From contig CM121342.1 of the NCBI GenBank assembly GCA_051530055.1, forward strand, positions 1,922,001 through 1,986,000: a stretch of DNA of 64,000 nucleotides, in the 5' to 3' direction. This document shows, one piece after another, positions 44,814 to 56,970 of this stretch. This DNA comes from Neoechinorhynchus agilis (Eukaryota > Acanthocephala). The notes below the pieces were generated by a model that searched no databases, had not been told where the DNA came from, and saw only the letters and a list, made by a program, of their open reading frames with translations. Position numbers and translations under genes: made by a program. The number at the start of each line of letters is the position of its first letter. The first letter of the stretch is position 1.

Positions 44814-47800
44814 ATGCGCACTTTGATTCGAGTCGTATTTGTACTCCTCTTCCCGCAAATTCTGTCTGGTAACAACGTCTTTTTTAATCTTTAAATATTA
44901 TAATTAACCAAATTTAGAGCGCATTGATAGCTATGTAACCACGGATGGAATCGAATTCGAAGGAATTATTCCTAGTGCTAATAAATCTGCGAAAATATTT
45001 AATCGGACCATGGAAAACAGTTCCCTCAACAACGAGCCAATTAGCGAGCAAGAATTGATCCCAAGTGCGGAGGCGAACGAGAGCGGCCAATCACGAAATA
45101 ATGAAGAATACCCAAAGAAAGGACATGAATTAATCGCTGGACAGGGATTGGGGGACGAAACATCATCTCAAGATGAAGGATTAGATGATAATAATGCAGA
45201 TAAATCTGAATTACCCTTGACAAAACAGAACTCAATCAATGACTTATATTCAACTAAGAGTCTTTTATATTCCACAGCAGCGAAGCATGCATTAACGAAT
45301 AATACGGAATATTTAATGCCTGAATCTTTCGCCAGCGATTCGGTTATAAATTTTAGAGGTATTGAAAGCGATACTTACTCAGATGTAGTGGATACAATTG
45401 AAGAAGAGCAAATGTATTCTACTATGCTTGACGAAGTTGAAATTTCGAACGATTTATATCAGCAGACATCATCTGAAAAAACAAATGATTTTGTTAGTCA
45501 ATACGATGGCGTCTCTAACAATGAGGTAGGAAATTTTTATTCAAACAATATAGAGCCTACAACTACATCGAATTTTCATGGAGTCAGTGAAGTTGTTACT
45601 GAAGAAAGTGATAGCGCTATAATAGAAAATATTTTTCATGGCACCGAAATCGATCAAGCCCCTCAAATAATGGAAAATTTGACTTCAATTCACGTCGAAA
45701 GTGGAAACGAAAATTTGAGTGAAAACGTCGAGGAAAATCTTTCAGCGGAAAACGGATTCCATGGAACCACATTTCAAAATCGCATAGATGATTCCATTGA
45801 AGAAAATTTTCAAGGCTCCACAAAACCTGCACAAGAAACGGATAAAATTCAGGATCAACTTTCGTCTCATGCAGATAAGATTTCGACAGATCACTTGCTC
45901 GCAATTCAGGAGAGCTATTCGACTGAAGGGGCAACTTCTAACAATGAATACACAGAAAATGAGCAATCTATAATGATCAGAAATTATTCATCAATAAAAG
46001 TACCGGAGAGTGAGCAATCCGCCACAAATTTGAATACAGAGACATACTGGAGAACCAGGGAAGGCGAAATGGGAATGGCAATGCTGACTTGGAATGACTT
46101 CGATCGCATCAATTTAACGAGTAGTGAAGAACCGTTAGATATGGGAACTATATCTGTTTCTGGCGGTGATCTATGGGCAAGAGCGAAGGAAACGAACGAT
46201 AGAAGCACGTTTCTAGTAAACGAGACAGTTCAACGTACAGAAGGATTTGAAGATTTACTTGGAGATGAAGATGAATCTAAAGATTCGATATCATTTTCTA
46301 TCAACGATGATTTTGGGACAGAGGAATTGACAGCAACTCGACATACTGAAGTCTTCAGTGGCCCTGAGACTTCTGAACAAATTTTACTTAATATGCCTAC
46401 ACTCGGTGAAGGGGTGGGTGGATATTCAAGTAATAGAAATGAATCTCTTAAGACAAATAAGTCCACGGCAATCAAGGAGGAGATAATTTTCGGTCATTTG
46501 GGAGAGATTAACGATATTGCAGACTCTGGAGTTGTAGAAAAAAGGCGAGACTTGTCCTCTACAAGCGTAAATTCAATACAAAATGACACTTTAGCAAATA
46601 CATCGAACAATGTTTCAGAAGACAACTCATTTGTACCCGAGACATCAAGTTGGCCTAAAGCGGAGGAAATTTCAAGTACCTTGTTGAGTGGTACCCATTT
46701 CAACAAAAACGAATCTGGCACACAATCTCAAGATAAAGGTTTCTTTGAGGCAAAATTTCACAGGGAAATTAGAGAAATTACCCCTGAAGAAGTTTACGAT
46801 GCTATTTCGAGAACTGATGAAGCATCGCGGATCAAAATGGCGGAACATTTCATCGGCACTCAAAAAGAAGAAAAAAATGTATTGAATAGTTCTAAAGATA
46901 ATTTGACAACGTTAAACAACATCACCGCAGTAAATTCAGAATTTACACCCGAGCAGAAGTCTACAAATCAAACTGGGCTGAGTACGTATCAACTTTCGGA
47001 ACCAAACGCAACCAATAATACTGTGGTAGGAGGCGGAATATTAAATAATAGCATCGAATCCGTGGAATCGACGACTAAGTCTGGTAAGGGGAACTTGAAT
47101 GAGACATTTATTACAATGGGCGCAAGTATTGGTGAAACTACGTTGAGTGCCAAATTGCTTCAACTTTCGTCGGAGTCAATGATTGCGTTCAAAATACAAA
47201 AACAAGTTAATCGCAGTTCAGCTACTAACCAGAACTTATCGGAGATTTTCCTTCAACCCACTGACAATGAGTCGGTTCAACTGCCGGTTGAGCATCCGGT
47301 TTTCGAACATGCTACAAGTTTAATTTTAAAGTCCACTTCGACAAATCTAACTACTGTAGCAGAGCAAGACGACAAACAAAGATTTGCATTAATTAGTAGA
47401 AAAAGGAAATCAGCAGGTGCAATGAGCAACATTTCAACACACGATAATGGGCTACCTGTTTCAACCTTAAGTGATTCAAATCTTGAACGTAACGCAGATT
47501 CCCATAAAAATGAATTTACATCGCCGTTGAAGGTAGAAGAGAAAGATCAAAGTGGGGAGAAATTTTCAGAAAACAATGGCACAAATATTCCGCAAATTTC
47601 GAATGAGGATTTATTACATGCTCGAGGAATATACGTTGAAGGATCGGAAACCCTTATTTATGACGGAAAATCCACGACTTCTTTGCAAGATCATGGAAAT
47701 TTTAGTTTTGAACAAAAGGATTCCGGCATGAAACATAGCTCGGATTCACACAAAAATGAATTTACACCGCAAATGGGTATAGATGAGGAAAGTCAAAATG

Positions 47801-50367
47801 AGGATATATTTTTAGAAGGCAATGGTACAAAGACTCAAAAAATTTCGAATAAGGATTTATTAAAAGCTACAGATATGCACATTGAAGGATCAGAACCCTT
47901 TAAAATTGACAGAAACCCTACGACTTCTTTTCAAGATCGCGAAAATTTAAGTTTTGAAGCAAAGGATTCCGTTATAAAAAATTCCATGGAGTCACACGGA
48001 AGTGAAATTACGTCGCAATTGAATGTAGAAAAGGAATATCAAAGTGTGCAGATATATTCAGAAAACTATGGCACAGATATCTTAGAAATTTCAAATGATG
48101 ATTTATTAAATGCTCGCGGAATACACGTTGAACGATCGGAAACCCCTATAATTGGCGGAAAAACCACGAGTTCTTTGCACGATCACAGAAATTTTAGTGT
48201 CGAAGCAAAGGATTCCGGTATAAAACATAGTATGGATTCACACAAAACTGAATTTACATCGCCGTTGAAGGTAGAAGAGGAAGATCAAAGTGGGGAGAAA
48301 TTTCCAGAAAACAATGGAACAAATATTCCGCCAATTTCGAATGAGGATTTATTACATGCTCGAGGAATATACGTTGAAGGATCGGAAACCCTTATTTATG
48401 GCGGAAAATCCACGACTTCTTTGCAAGATCATGGAAATTTTAGTTTTGAACAAAAGGATTCCGGCATGAAACATAGCTCGGATTCACACAAAAATGAATT
48501 TACACCGCAAATGGGTATAGATGAGGAAAGTCAAAATGAGGATATATTTTTAGAAGGCAATGGTACAAAGACTCAAAAAATTTCGAATAAGGATTTATTA
48601 AAAGCTACAGATATGCACATTGAAGGATCAGAACCCTTTAAAATTGACAGAAACCCTACGACTTCCTTTCAAGATCGCGAAAATTTAAGTTTTGAAGCAA
48701 AGGATTCCGTTATAAAAAATTCCACGGAGTCACACGGAAGTGAAATTACGTCGCAATTGAATGTAGAAAAGGAATATCAAAGTGTGGAGATATATTCAGA
48801 AAACTATGGCACAGATACATTAGAAATTTCAAATGATGATTTATTAAATGCTCGCGGAATACACGTTGAACGATCGGAAACCCCTATAATTGGCGGAAAA
48901 ACCACGAGTTCTTTGCACGATCACAGAAATTTTAGTGTCGAAGCAAAGGATTCCGGTATAAAACATAGTATGGATTCACACAAAACTGAATTTACATCGC
49001 CGTTGAAGGTAGAAGAGGAAGATCAAAGTGGGGAGAAATTTTCAGAAAACAATGGCACAAATATTCCGCAAATTTCGAATGAGGATTTATTACATGCTCG
49101 AGGAATATACGTTGAAGGATCGGAAACCCTTATTTATGACGGAAAATCCACGACTTCTTTGCAAGATCATGGAAATTTTAGTTTTGAACAAAAGGATTCC
49201 GGCATGAAACATAGCTCGGATTCACACAAAAATGAATTTACACCGCAAATGGGTATAGATGAGGAAAGTCAAAATGAGGATATATTTTTAGAAGGCAATG
49301 GTACAAAGACTCAAAAAATTTCGAATAAGGATTTATTAAAAGCTACAGATATGCACATTGAAGGATCAGAACCCTTTAAAATTGACAGAAACCCTACGAC
49401 TTCTTTTCAAGATCGCGAAAATTTAAGTTTTGAAGCAAAGGATTCCGTTATAAAAAATTCCACGGAGTCACACGGAAGTGAAATTACGTCGCAATTGAAT
49501 GTAGAAAAGGAATATCAAAGTGTGGAGATATATTCAGAAAACTATGGCACAGATATATTAGAAATTTCAAATGATGATTTATTAAATGCTCGCGGAATAC
49601 ACGTTGAACGATCGGAAACCCCTATAATTGGCGGAAAAACCACGAGTTCTTTGCACGATCACAGAAATTTTAGTGTCGAAGCAAAGGATTCCGGTATAAA
49701 ATATAGTACGGATTCACACAAAACTGAATTTACATCACAAATTAGTAGGAACGTGCATATGAATATATTTTTAGAAGGGAATGGCACAAATACTCAAAAA
49801 ATTTCAAATGAGGATTTATTAAAAGCTACAGAAAATAACATTGAAGGATCGGAACCCCTTAAAATTGATGGAAAAACTACGACTTCTTTGCAAGCTCACA
49901 ACGGAAATTTTAATATCGAAGCAAAGGATTCTGTTATAAAAAATTTCACCGAGTCACACGGAAGTGAAATTACGTCGCAATCGAAGATAGAAGAGGAAGC
50001 TACAAATGAATATATATTTTTAGAAGGCAATGACGTAAATACTCAAACAGTTTTGATTGAGCAATCATTAAGTGATGGAGAAATACGAGTTGAAGGATCG
50101 GAAACCCCTATAACTGAAGGAGAAACCGCGACTTCTTTACAAGATCACACAGATTCTAGTTTTGAAGCAAAGGATTCCGGTATGCAACAAAGTGATGAAC
50201 CACCAAAACGCAGATCTGTAAATGACAATTTATATGGAGAAGGAACAAACAAAAATGCAAAAGGCGGTACAATTAATATATTGGGAATCGTCCTTGGATT
50301 CATATCTGCTTTAATCGTGATCGTAATTGTCGTTGCTGCTCCAATTTATTTGCTTTATTATAGATAA
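44814..50367 (+). CDS. Large repetitive type I surface glycoprotein (predicted)
   Basis: Exon 1 (44814-44868) encodes a signal peptide MRTLIRVVFVLLFPQILS. A 49-nt GTAACA..TTTAG intron joins it in phase to exon 2 (44918-50367), giving 1,834 aa. The exon 2 frame is also open upstream of its first ATG at 45010, which supports the join. Most of the protein is Ser/Thr/Asn/Glu-rich with many N-x-S/T sites. The C-terminal third is built of ~82-aa repeats (SHKNEFT..., ISNEDLLHARGIYVEGSET..., TTSLQDHGNFSFE). Near the end is KRRSVNDNLYGE, then one membrane helix (INILGIVLGFISALIVIVIV) and a tail of a few residues. It looks like a secreted-side stalk or adhesive glycoprotein held by one helix. No known domain is seen, so it is probably lineage-specific. 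AATAAA follows at 50374. Confidence 0.78.
47503..49716 (+). repeat. Three 738-bp coding super-repeats
   Basis: Blocks beginning at 47503, 48241 and 48979 are nearly identical, with only a handful of base differences. Each holds three diverged ~82-aa subunits of types SHKNEFTSPL, SHKNEFTPQM and SHGSEITSQL. Further single subunits follow to ~50210. The near identity of the 738-bp blocks shows recent unequal exchange or gene conversion that kept the reading frame. Confidence 0.95.
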
Positions 50368-50373
50368 AGGCCT

Positions 50374-50379
50374 AATAAA
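50374..50379 (+). promoter_or_regulatory. Polyadenylation signal of the surface-protein gene
   Basis: AATAAA begins 7 nt after the stop codon. The 3' UTR would be very short. Confidence 0.45.
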
Positions 50380-51421
50380 TTTAAGTTCATTCCAATTTAA
50401 TTTTCCACGCAAGACCTTGAACATTTTAGTTTGCAAGAGTTAATCTCAAACCACCGGCGTAGATAATGCATGCTTTGGTAATAGTTCGTCCGTTACCATT
50501 TCTTCTGAAATGCCATTCATCGCAACGACGACATAATTCGCTTTCCTATATTTTGACGCCGTACTATTTTTACTGATTGAATCATATAAATCATTTAACT
50601 AAATCCGTCAAGGAGGCGTTTTTGGTTAAAAACTAAAAAAATTGATCGCTTTTCGTCAACCAGTTCGACCAATAAGATTCCTAAATGATTTTAATCACAG
50701 AGCGTCAGATATTCGTTCGTGAACGAAAATAGTTGCACTATTGAATATTTTGAAAGTTTGTATTTTCGCGCTTGTAAAAATACAATGACTAAGTGCTTGT
50801 GTTGGCTTTCCTAAAAAAAGGTTCTGAAAATTTAAACGAAGATCGGTCAAGTTATAATTTCAAACACAATACGATTTAAAATTAAAAAATGTTGATAGCA
50901 GCCTGAACCAGTGACGTTGATGTTCATCTTAATAATGATGATAATGCCCCATGTATTTCTGAAAATTTTAACATTAAAAAATCGTTTTGTTTTGCCACGA
51001 GATCTTTTATAAAATACCAAGTATTCAAGATACCAAGGCGTTACTATAATAACCGAAGGGTCGCGGTCCAAACGAAAATATCTGTTTCGATCAACACTGC
51101 CGTTCAGTTTCGAATGAATACATCAATACCAATACAGCCACGTAACCCACAAAAACATACAAACACGCGATAACTGATAAATCGATCACCCCACCTGCCA
51201 CAGTGATTATCTCTGTCTAACTACGAATAAATGAATTCGTTGACGTGAAAAGCGTTTTAATTCGAACACAATTTATCTCCCTCTTATAAATTTAAATGTT
51301 TTTAAGATAATCGATAAATACTCACTTTGAAATATTCCATTTGCTTCATATCACATCAGAATCAAAGTACAACCAAAAATTTGTGTGAAAAGTATATTTC
51401 CAGTCATTTTAGAATATCGAA
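50380..51421. other. Intergenic
   Basis: No gene or repeat is supported. Three minus-strand ORFs of about 70 codons here lack any recognisable features. CATTTTAG 9 nt before the next ATG resembles an acceptor. Confidence 0.5.
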
Positions 51422-53467
51422 ATGCGAGAAAATCCAAACAGTTCAAAAAATCCATCTCGAACCGCTTACGCTGCCCAGGATGCGGTTCAGTCAGCAAATC
51501 AATATCCTGCTCACATCGAAAGCGCAACGCTGCAGCGACCCTCACTGCCTAGAATGCACCACAATCCACAAGTTCGACAAGATTATGAGCAAAGACAACA
51601 AGCACCAACTTTTCAAAACCTACCATGGCAAATGCTCTCACAGTTTCGGCATCCAACAACTCAAATGAACACTGAACAAATTCCCCCCGCTGTAGAATAC
51701 AACCAGCAACAAATGCAGCATTTAAGAGCTCAGCATTTTCCTGCCGGTACGTCACGCTTCGTTAACAACCAACCGGTGAGTTTTCACCATTCCGGAGCAA
51801 TTTCTCAAGCCGGAAATCAGTTCGGTGCCGAAATTCAAGCCCAGGGCCATCACTTTCCGAGGCGACCAGTTTCAGCCCAAAATCGAATGGAAATACAACC
51901 GCCAATTCATCATGCGATCTACCAACAATGTCCTCGAACGTCACCGTCAAATCTCGGATCGCAACAGCCAACGGTTCCTTATCAACAAATAATGAACCAA
52001 TATCACCCGAACTCTATGCATGGAAGCGTCATAATCTCTAGTCCACTGCAACCATTTCAGCAAGCACCTTGCCATCCGCCTTTGCAAATCTTAAAAGCAG
52101 ACTTAGATATTCCTACTGGACAATTGCCATCCGTAAGAGCGAATTTGATGTCTGTGTCGTGTCAACCGCATCAAGCAATGTTTACTAAAAATCAGCTGCC
52201 AGGTGGTTACGTTGAAAGTCAAGTTGCAAACATGCATTTTATAGCGGAACCCGGAATCGCAGTCTCAGTCGACAATCAGCATCAACAGGCAGTAGAACAG
52301 AATCCGATAATAAACACACAGTCTTACGATCCACGCTTGCTTAAAATCAACCAAGAACCTCGCCGAGATATCTCTGAACATCAATCGCTACAAACCTCTA
52401 GCAAAAGGCAGCCACATAGCACAGTGCACATTCCGAATAATCCACTGGGGCCCAAAGATGCCATCGAAGCTCAAGCACCAGCCAATCAAATGACTCCACA
52501 GATTTGTAATGCCTTGGAAAGCGAGTTCCAAATTCATCCATCGAAATTCGAAGAAAAGTGCAACGCAGATAGGAAGCCGAAAGCGAACAAGGAGTCCCAT
52601 AATGGAAAATCTTCCAAAACGAAGGTTCTGAATGCTGCATTAAACTCTACTGAGATGCTTGGGATAGATGTAGATTTTCTTGGAGGAGAGCACGGGCCTA
52701 CGTCGCTCTCTCAATATTTGGGAATCTCAACATCTTCTAAAGACTCGAGCTCATTTTTCTCTTCAACGGAATCACAAAGCAGTGAAATGTCCAAATTTGG
52801 GACATTGGGCAAACCGAAGTCGGATAAAGAATTATGTCAATTAAAGAAATCAAAAAACAAATCCAAAGCTAAACGACCAAGAAAATTAGATTCTGACTCT
52901 TCGAACTCCTTCGAACGCACAACGTCGCGGGGTCGAAAAATGAAAACTATTACAAGGAAAACCAAGGAATTTAAGAGAAGTAGTGACCATAGGAGATCTA
53001 GAAAAGCCCAATCGGATTCTTCAGATATGTCCAATGATAGTTCATCCTACAGCAAAACATTACAAGGATCGAAGTTCGCGCTTTTCACGCATGAGGAACA
53101 TTCAATACTTGAGAATCACAGATCAATTTTTAATGAAGAATTTCATTCACAGGTTGATTTTTTCAGCCAAGAGTTGGTTAGTAAGTTAAAATCTAAAGTG
53201 GATCGAGCGGAACAGCCGGAGATAAAAATCCTTGGTGTAAATTGCACCATTGAAGAATTCGGTGGAGATCAGTTTAAGAAAATTATTGGAGACGAGTACG
53301 ATAAAAAAATTTTCGAATCGTGTGAATCTCTACACGACGTTATGAGATACAAAAAGTGCCTTGAACTTGGTCATTCTACGCAGTACGTCGATTCAATCGA
53401 AGAAGCGGAGTCACTTATTGACCAGATGAATGCTCCTTTGACTGTAAAAGAGAAGCAGAAAAGATAG
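51422..53467 (+). CDS. Q/P/H-rich protein with basic serine region, unknown family
   Basis: A single 681-codon frame from ATG (acceptor-like CATTTTAG 9 nt upstream). Residues ~1-370 are low complexity, rich in Q, N, P and H (YNQQQMQHLRAQHFPAG), as in transcriptional or RNA-granule proteins. Residues ~470-545 are basic and serine-rich (KSKNKSKAKRPRKLDSDSS, RGRKMKTITRKTKEFKR), a likely nuclear signal. The last ~120 residues look folded and charged (LFTHEEHSILENHRSIFNEE, IKILGVNCTIEEFGGDQFKK, LELGHSTQYVDSIEEAESL). I do not recognise that domain. A nuclear role is inferred from composition only. An AATAAA is at 53535. Confidence 0.7.
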   Translation: MRENPNSSKNPSRTAYAAQDAVQSANQYPAHIESATLQRPSLPRMHHNPQVRQDYEQRQQAPTFQNLPWQMLSQFRHPTTQMNTEQIPPAVEYNQQQMQHLRAQHFPAGTSRFVNNQPVSFHHSGAISQAGNQFGAEIQAQGHHFPRRPVSAQNRMEIQPPIHHAIYQQCPRTSPSNLGSQQPTVPYQQIMNQYHPNSMHGSVIISSPLQPFQQAPCHPPLQILKADLDIPTGQLPSVRANLMSVSCQPHQAMFTKNQLPGGYVESQVANMHFIAEPGIAVSVDNQHQQAVEQNPIINTQSYDPRLLKINQEPRRDISEHQSLQTSSKRQPHSTVHIPNNPLGPKDAIEAQAPANQMTPQICNALESEFQIHPSKFEEKCNADRKPKANKESHNGKSSKTKVLNAALNSTEMLGIDVDFLGGEHGPTSLSQYLGISTSSKDSSSFFSSTESQSSEMSKFGTLGKPKSDKELCQLKKSKNKSKAKRPRKLDSDSSNSFERTTSRGRKMKTITRKTKEFKRSSDHRRSRKAQSDSSDMSNDSSSYSKTLQGSKFALFTHEEHSILENHRSIFNEEFHSQVDFFSQELVSKLKSKVDRAEQPEIKILGVNCTIEEFGGDQFKKIIGDEYDKKIFESCESLHDVMRYKKCLELGHSTQYVDSIEEAESLIDQMNAPLTVKEKQKR

Positions 53468-53534
53468 GTCGAGAAACAGAGAGCTAATACCGCTGTTTGT
53501 TTGAACATTAAACAGGAAATATTTTTAGCTGACA

Positions 53535-53540
53535 AATAAA
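53535..53540 (+). promoter_or_regulatory. Polyadenylation signal of the Q-rich gene
   Basis: AATAAA 68 nt past the stop at 53467. Confidence 0.45.
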
Positions 53541-53992
53541 AAATGGAAAATTTCGTTTCTTAATGTATTGGCTTCTTTATCGGCGAATTTAAACTGCCAA
53601 CAATCACTCTTAAATTAAAAACTGGTTAATATCATAAATTGAGAGGTGCGATATTTCTTTATTGGTAAAAAACAAAGCAAGAAAAATTTTGTTTTATTTT
53701 TCAGGTCGAGAGAAAGCTTCAGGTCCTAAATTCGTCAAGTATTAATGTTTGCTTAACACTTGCTATCTGCTTCGTAGCCATAAGCATTCGAATTTTATAA
53801 GTTGGTGGAAATTATATTTACTATAAAATTAATACTCGGACGTTAAACGAACAACGTTTTTGACTTCAACGTAGTGATTTGGTTCCGCTAAAATTAAATA
53901 AAGCGGTCAATATTCGACTGTCATCTCTCAGTCCAGTCAACGTCCTCTTTCTCGCCAACGTCCCTTCTATCTCAGTCAACGTTCTCTAATCA

Positions 53993-54414
53993 ATGAACGG
54001 TGAACTAGAATCGGACAAGTATTTCACTCTTATTGATGTTGCACTAAAGAAATGCTTTGAGCGAGTTACTGAAACTCTAAAGGACTCGTTAATTGAAGTG
54101 ATGAGCACAGTTAAGGGTATATTAGCGGAGGCTATTCAGTGCGAAATGAAATCTCTCAAAAGTGAACAGTTGATCGAAGTGAAAAAGTGCAAAAGAAAAA
54201 AAACTAACAGTTCAAAGAGGCAGACAAAGGTTTTATAGGGAATTCTAAGAAACTAGCTAAAGATTTACAGAAATCGGCTAGCGAACCGGTCACGAAAGAG
54301 AATACGGTTTTGGAAATAAATGCAAAAGTTCACAACAGATGGAATTCGATGCAGGAAGATGACATCGACGCCAAAATTTGCTTCAATTTCTCTTGCCTTT
54401 TTATTAACCTCTAA
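53993..54414 (+). CDS. Small two-exon helical protein, unknown
   Basis: Exon 1 53993-54229 and exon 2 54271-54414 join through a 41-nt GTTTTA..TTACAG intron in phase 0, giving 126 aa. Without splicing the frame stops after 81 codons. Residues 1-60 look like an amphipathic helix (FTLIDVALKKCFERVTETLK, VMSTVKGILAEAIQ), followed by a lysine-rich stretch (KKCKRKKTNSSKRQTK). An acceptor-like TATCTCAG lies 17 nt before the ATG. It could be a host gene or an ORF1-type helix of a retroelement. The intron is shorter than any other here, so the join is uncertain. Confidence 0.45.
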
Positions 54415-54559
54415 AACGCACGAAAAAACAGAATAATATATTTGAAATCTCTGTGTTGTTTTCAGCTCTCATGATTAATTTGTTTAGTATCTTTGCTGGG
54501 CAGGCATCCCACTGATCTGGTTCAGGGAAGTGATTGAATTAGCCGGCGTCATCGGGGAG

Positions 54560-54835
54560 CATCAACGGATTTTCTGGTGTTGCCGGTTGAAGCGGTCGCG
54601 GGATTTGACCAGATACCCCACAACGTGATTTGACGGACCATGAATGCGCAAAACCCCCAATTTCGTTATTGAAAAAGAGTCTAAACAAACGGGGCATATA
54701 CCTTTGGAGAGGCCTGATGTCCCTGTAGCGTTGGGCGTTTCCTCGGTATTTGATTGGTCCGAATACGTAGTTGGGCTTCCGTGGCTTGTTGCGTCAAATT
54801 GTATTATTGCAGCCTCAACGGGTCGTGACATCGCA
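54560..54835 (-). mobile_element. LINE N-terminal zinc-finger fragment
   Basis: Minus-strand frame with CPVCLDSFSITKLGVLRIHG (a C2H2-type finger) preceded by an S/T-rich stretch. It resembles the N-terminal finger region of non-LTR ORFs of the family-2 type. About 60 nt of it (54718-54780) recur at 54912-54972, a partial duplicate. From 54973 to 55250 nothing is seen. Confidence 0.4.
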
Positions 54836-55259
54836 TAAGGATCGTGTGTTTGCCGTGAAAAATGAAATTGCTTGTCCCAAAGTAGAGCTTTGATGAACAG
54901 AATTTAGGCCTGGTGTCCCGGTAGCGTTGGGTGTTTCCTCGGTATTTGAGTGGTCCGAATACGTAGTTGGGCTGTCGTACCAAGAATATTTCTATTGAGC
55001 TCCTACGCTTTTGTCTTTGCGTCGATGGATATTAATTTTAGAAAATTCGACGAAGGAACTGAAGAAATGCTTTAGACGAAATATAAGCCACAAGCATTTG
55101 GTTTTCTTGCCTTGAACAACATATTTCTCCATAGACTTTGTCATTCTTACCTTTATATTGTGAATAAGAATTGCATATATCGCTGCCTAAAAATATATTA
55201 TCTTTGTCGTGTGTAATAAATGTATAACATTAAACAAAAAACTACTTCCGCTATCACCA

Positions 55260-56150
55260 TTCTCCGAGTTGGGTCAACTAATTTACTTCCTAACTCGTCT
55301 TGAAGCTCACTTCGACAAAGTGTTCACCAATATCGAAGCCTACTCAACCGCCTGTAAACCCCCATCAAACGAAATCATTCGCATAAAAGATTTATGCACT
55401 GAATGCTTCGGTTTGATTCCCTCCCTTTTCCGCAGCCTCATACCCTACCCCAGTCTTCCAAATGACATTCTACGAGTCAATTCCCTCAGAATTGTGGGTC
55501 ACCAATTTCAATTAAATCTGAAATGGGACTCGAACATTTCACTCTCCTTCAAACGAAATACCTTTAAAAAATTACGTCGTCAAACGAATCCGACATTTAG
55601 GAGTCCAATCGCCCGCCCTCTTCAAATTTTACTATAGCTTTATTTTACCTTAATTCACCTACGGTTATATAGTCTTTTGCAAACTAACCAATTCATAAAT
55701 CGCCTTGAAACATTTCAAAGAAGAACCCCTAAAATTTGACCAGTTGATTTCCCCCTCTCGCCAAATTCCTTTATAAGATTTTCAACAAACAATCAAAACG
55801 CCTCCCAACCCTACCACTACGATTTTTACCATATTTTATCCCCCTTTTCACACGAGCACAATACTCGCAATCCCAATTCCCGTTTTTCCTTTACCGCGTA
55901 TCTGCTTTTACCTCTGCTTCTTTTTCATACTGGCAATCTTCTCGGATATCACAACCCGAAATGAACCTGAGGAAGGAACCAACCTGACAAACGTTTCTAC
56001 AAACAATAAGCACCAACTTTCCCCCACTCGACCGGACTTGTAATCCCGTAAAAAATCAACAGGCGCATTCATTTATCCTATCAGAACTCAAGTGTTCACG
56101 AATACCCAAAGGTACATGGTTCTTTTTCTTAGTTCATTTATAAAACGTGT
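55260..56150 (+). mobile_element. Decayed CR1/Jockey-like LINE 3' portion
   Basis: Contains FDKVFTNIEAYSTACKPPSN (as in the endonuclease C-terminus at 25.15 kb) and SLRIVGHQFQLNLKWDSNIS (as RILGLQFQQDLKWH at 26.03 kb). The family 3' end ACCCAAAGGTACATGG ... AAAACGTGTT is at ~56110-56150. The part between endonuclease and late RT is missing. Confidence 0.7.
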
Positions 56151-56221
56151 TGTTATTATTTGATTAAACATTCCGGCACGTTTTAATGAGAGATTACACT
56201 TTGAATTGTATCTGCAATTTT

Positions 56222-56460
56222 TTAAATTACGGTTTGTACTTTGTAACTGATGCCCTCATTATATTTTTTGAAAGGTTCGTCAGTCAATGAATTTCGCGTT
56301 TTCGATTTGATGTTAGTCATTGCAGAAAATGAAGTTTCAAAAACGTAGGTACTTACAAACATTGTCAATACCTTTTCATGGCATCTCGATATTTGTCGAA
56401 ATTCACCCGAAGAAATATATGTCATCCAGAACTCAATAACGTACCTTTGTGTTTCTCAGT
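56222..56460 (-). mobile_element. hAT transposase C-terminal fragment
   Basis: Minus-strand frame EKVLTMFVSTYVFETSFSAM followed by NIKSKTRNSLTDEPF, the diagnostic hAT-family dimerisation motif (TYxxExxFSxMxxIKSKxRxxLTDE). Upstream transposase domains are absent. It is related to shards at 40.9 and 41.2 kb. Confidence 0.8.
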
Positions 56461-56897
56461 GCAGTATTGGAAGGTGCGTAAAAATTGAATGATACAGCTG
56501 ACTGATAAGTCCAGCTTTTTTCAAAAAACACTGATTTCCTTCAATAAAGTTCTATTAATTGATCATTCCCTTGCAATTTCAAATTTCATTTATTCAGGCG
56601 GTCCGTGATTTCAGTAAGAAATGCGAGTAAAACGATAAACATTGGTGTTTCTAGGTGAACAACAACTTCTTGGATTTCCCCGTGAGAAGAATTTTGTTTG
56701 TGAGAGCACGTTACCAAATACAGAAAGAAGAAGAAACACTATTTGGTAGCGAAAAATGATTTTTCTAGAAAAACAACCTCTGTTGGCTCGCGGGACCCGC
56801 CGTAGTGGTACTTTTCTGTGTTCTGTTTTCCGTACGTGAAATGCGCAGGGGAGGACGAGGAGCCGATGGAAGCCAAATTTCCTCCATCTCCTGCTCG

Positions 56898-56970
56898 TGG
56901 AGCTGCCGGGTGTCGATCCCGGTGCCTCTCGCATGCAAAGCGAGCGCTCTACCAGCTGAGCTACAGCCCC
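56898..56970 (-). tRNA. tRNA-Ala (anticodon TGC)
   Basis: A 73-nt cloverleaf on the minus strand: acceptor GGGGCTG/CAGCTCC (one G-T pair) plus discriminator A; D-arm with box A TAGCTCAGCTGG; anticodon stem CTCGC/GCGAG around TTTGCAT, so the anticodon is TGC; T-arm CCGGG-ATCGACA-CCCGG. No intron, no encoded CCA. It closely resembles standard animal tRNA-Ala(TGC). Confidence 0.96.

Noticed and set aside
44585-44875. 96-codon minus-strand frame
   Set aside because: It overlaps the signal-peptide exon on the opposite strand, which is better supported by its splice to the large exon. No domain is seen.
45041-46863. Minus-strand frames of 60-105 codons inside the surface-protein gene
   Set aside because: They mirror a long real coding exon and have no start context or domains.
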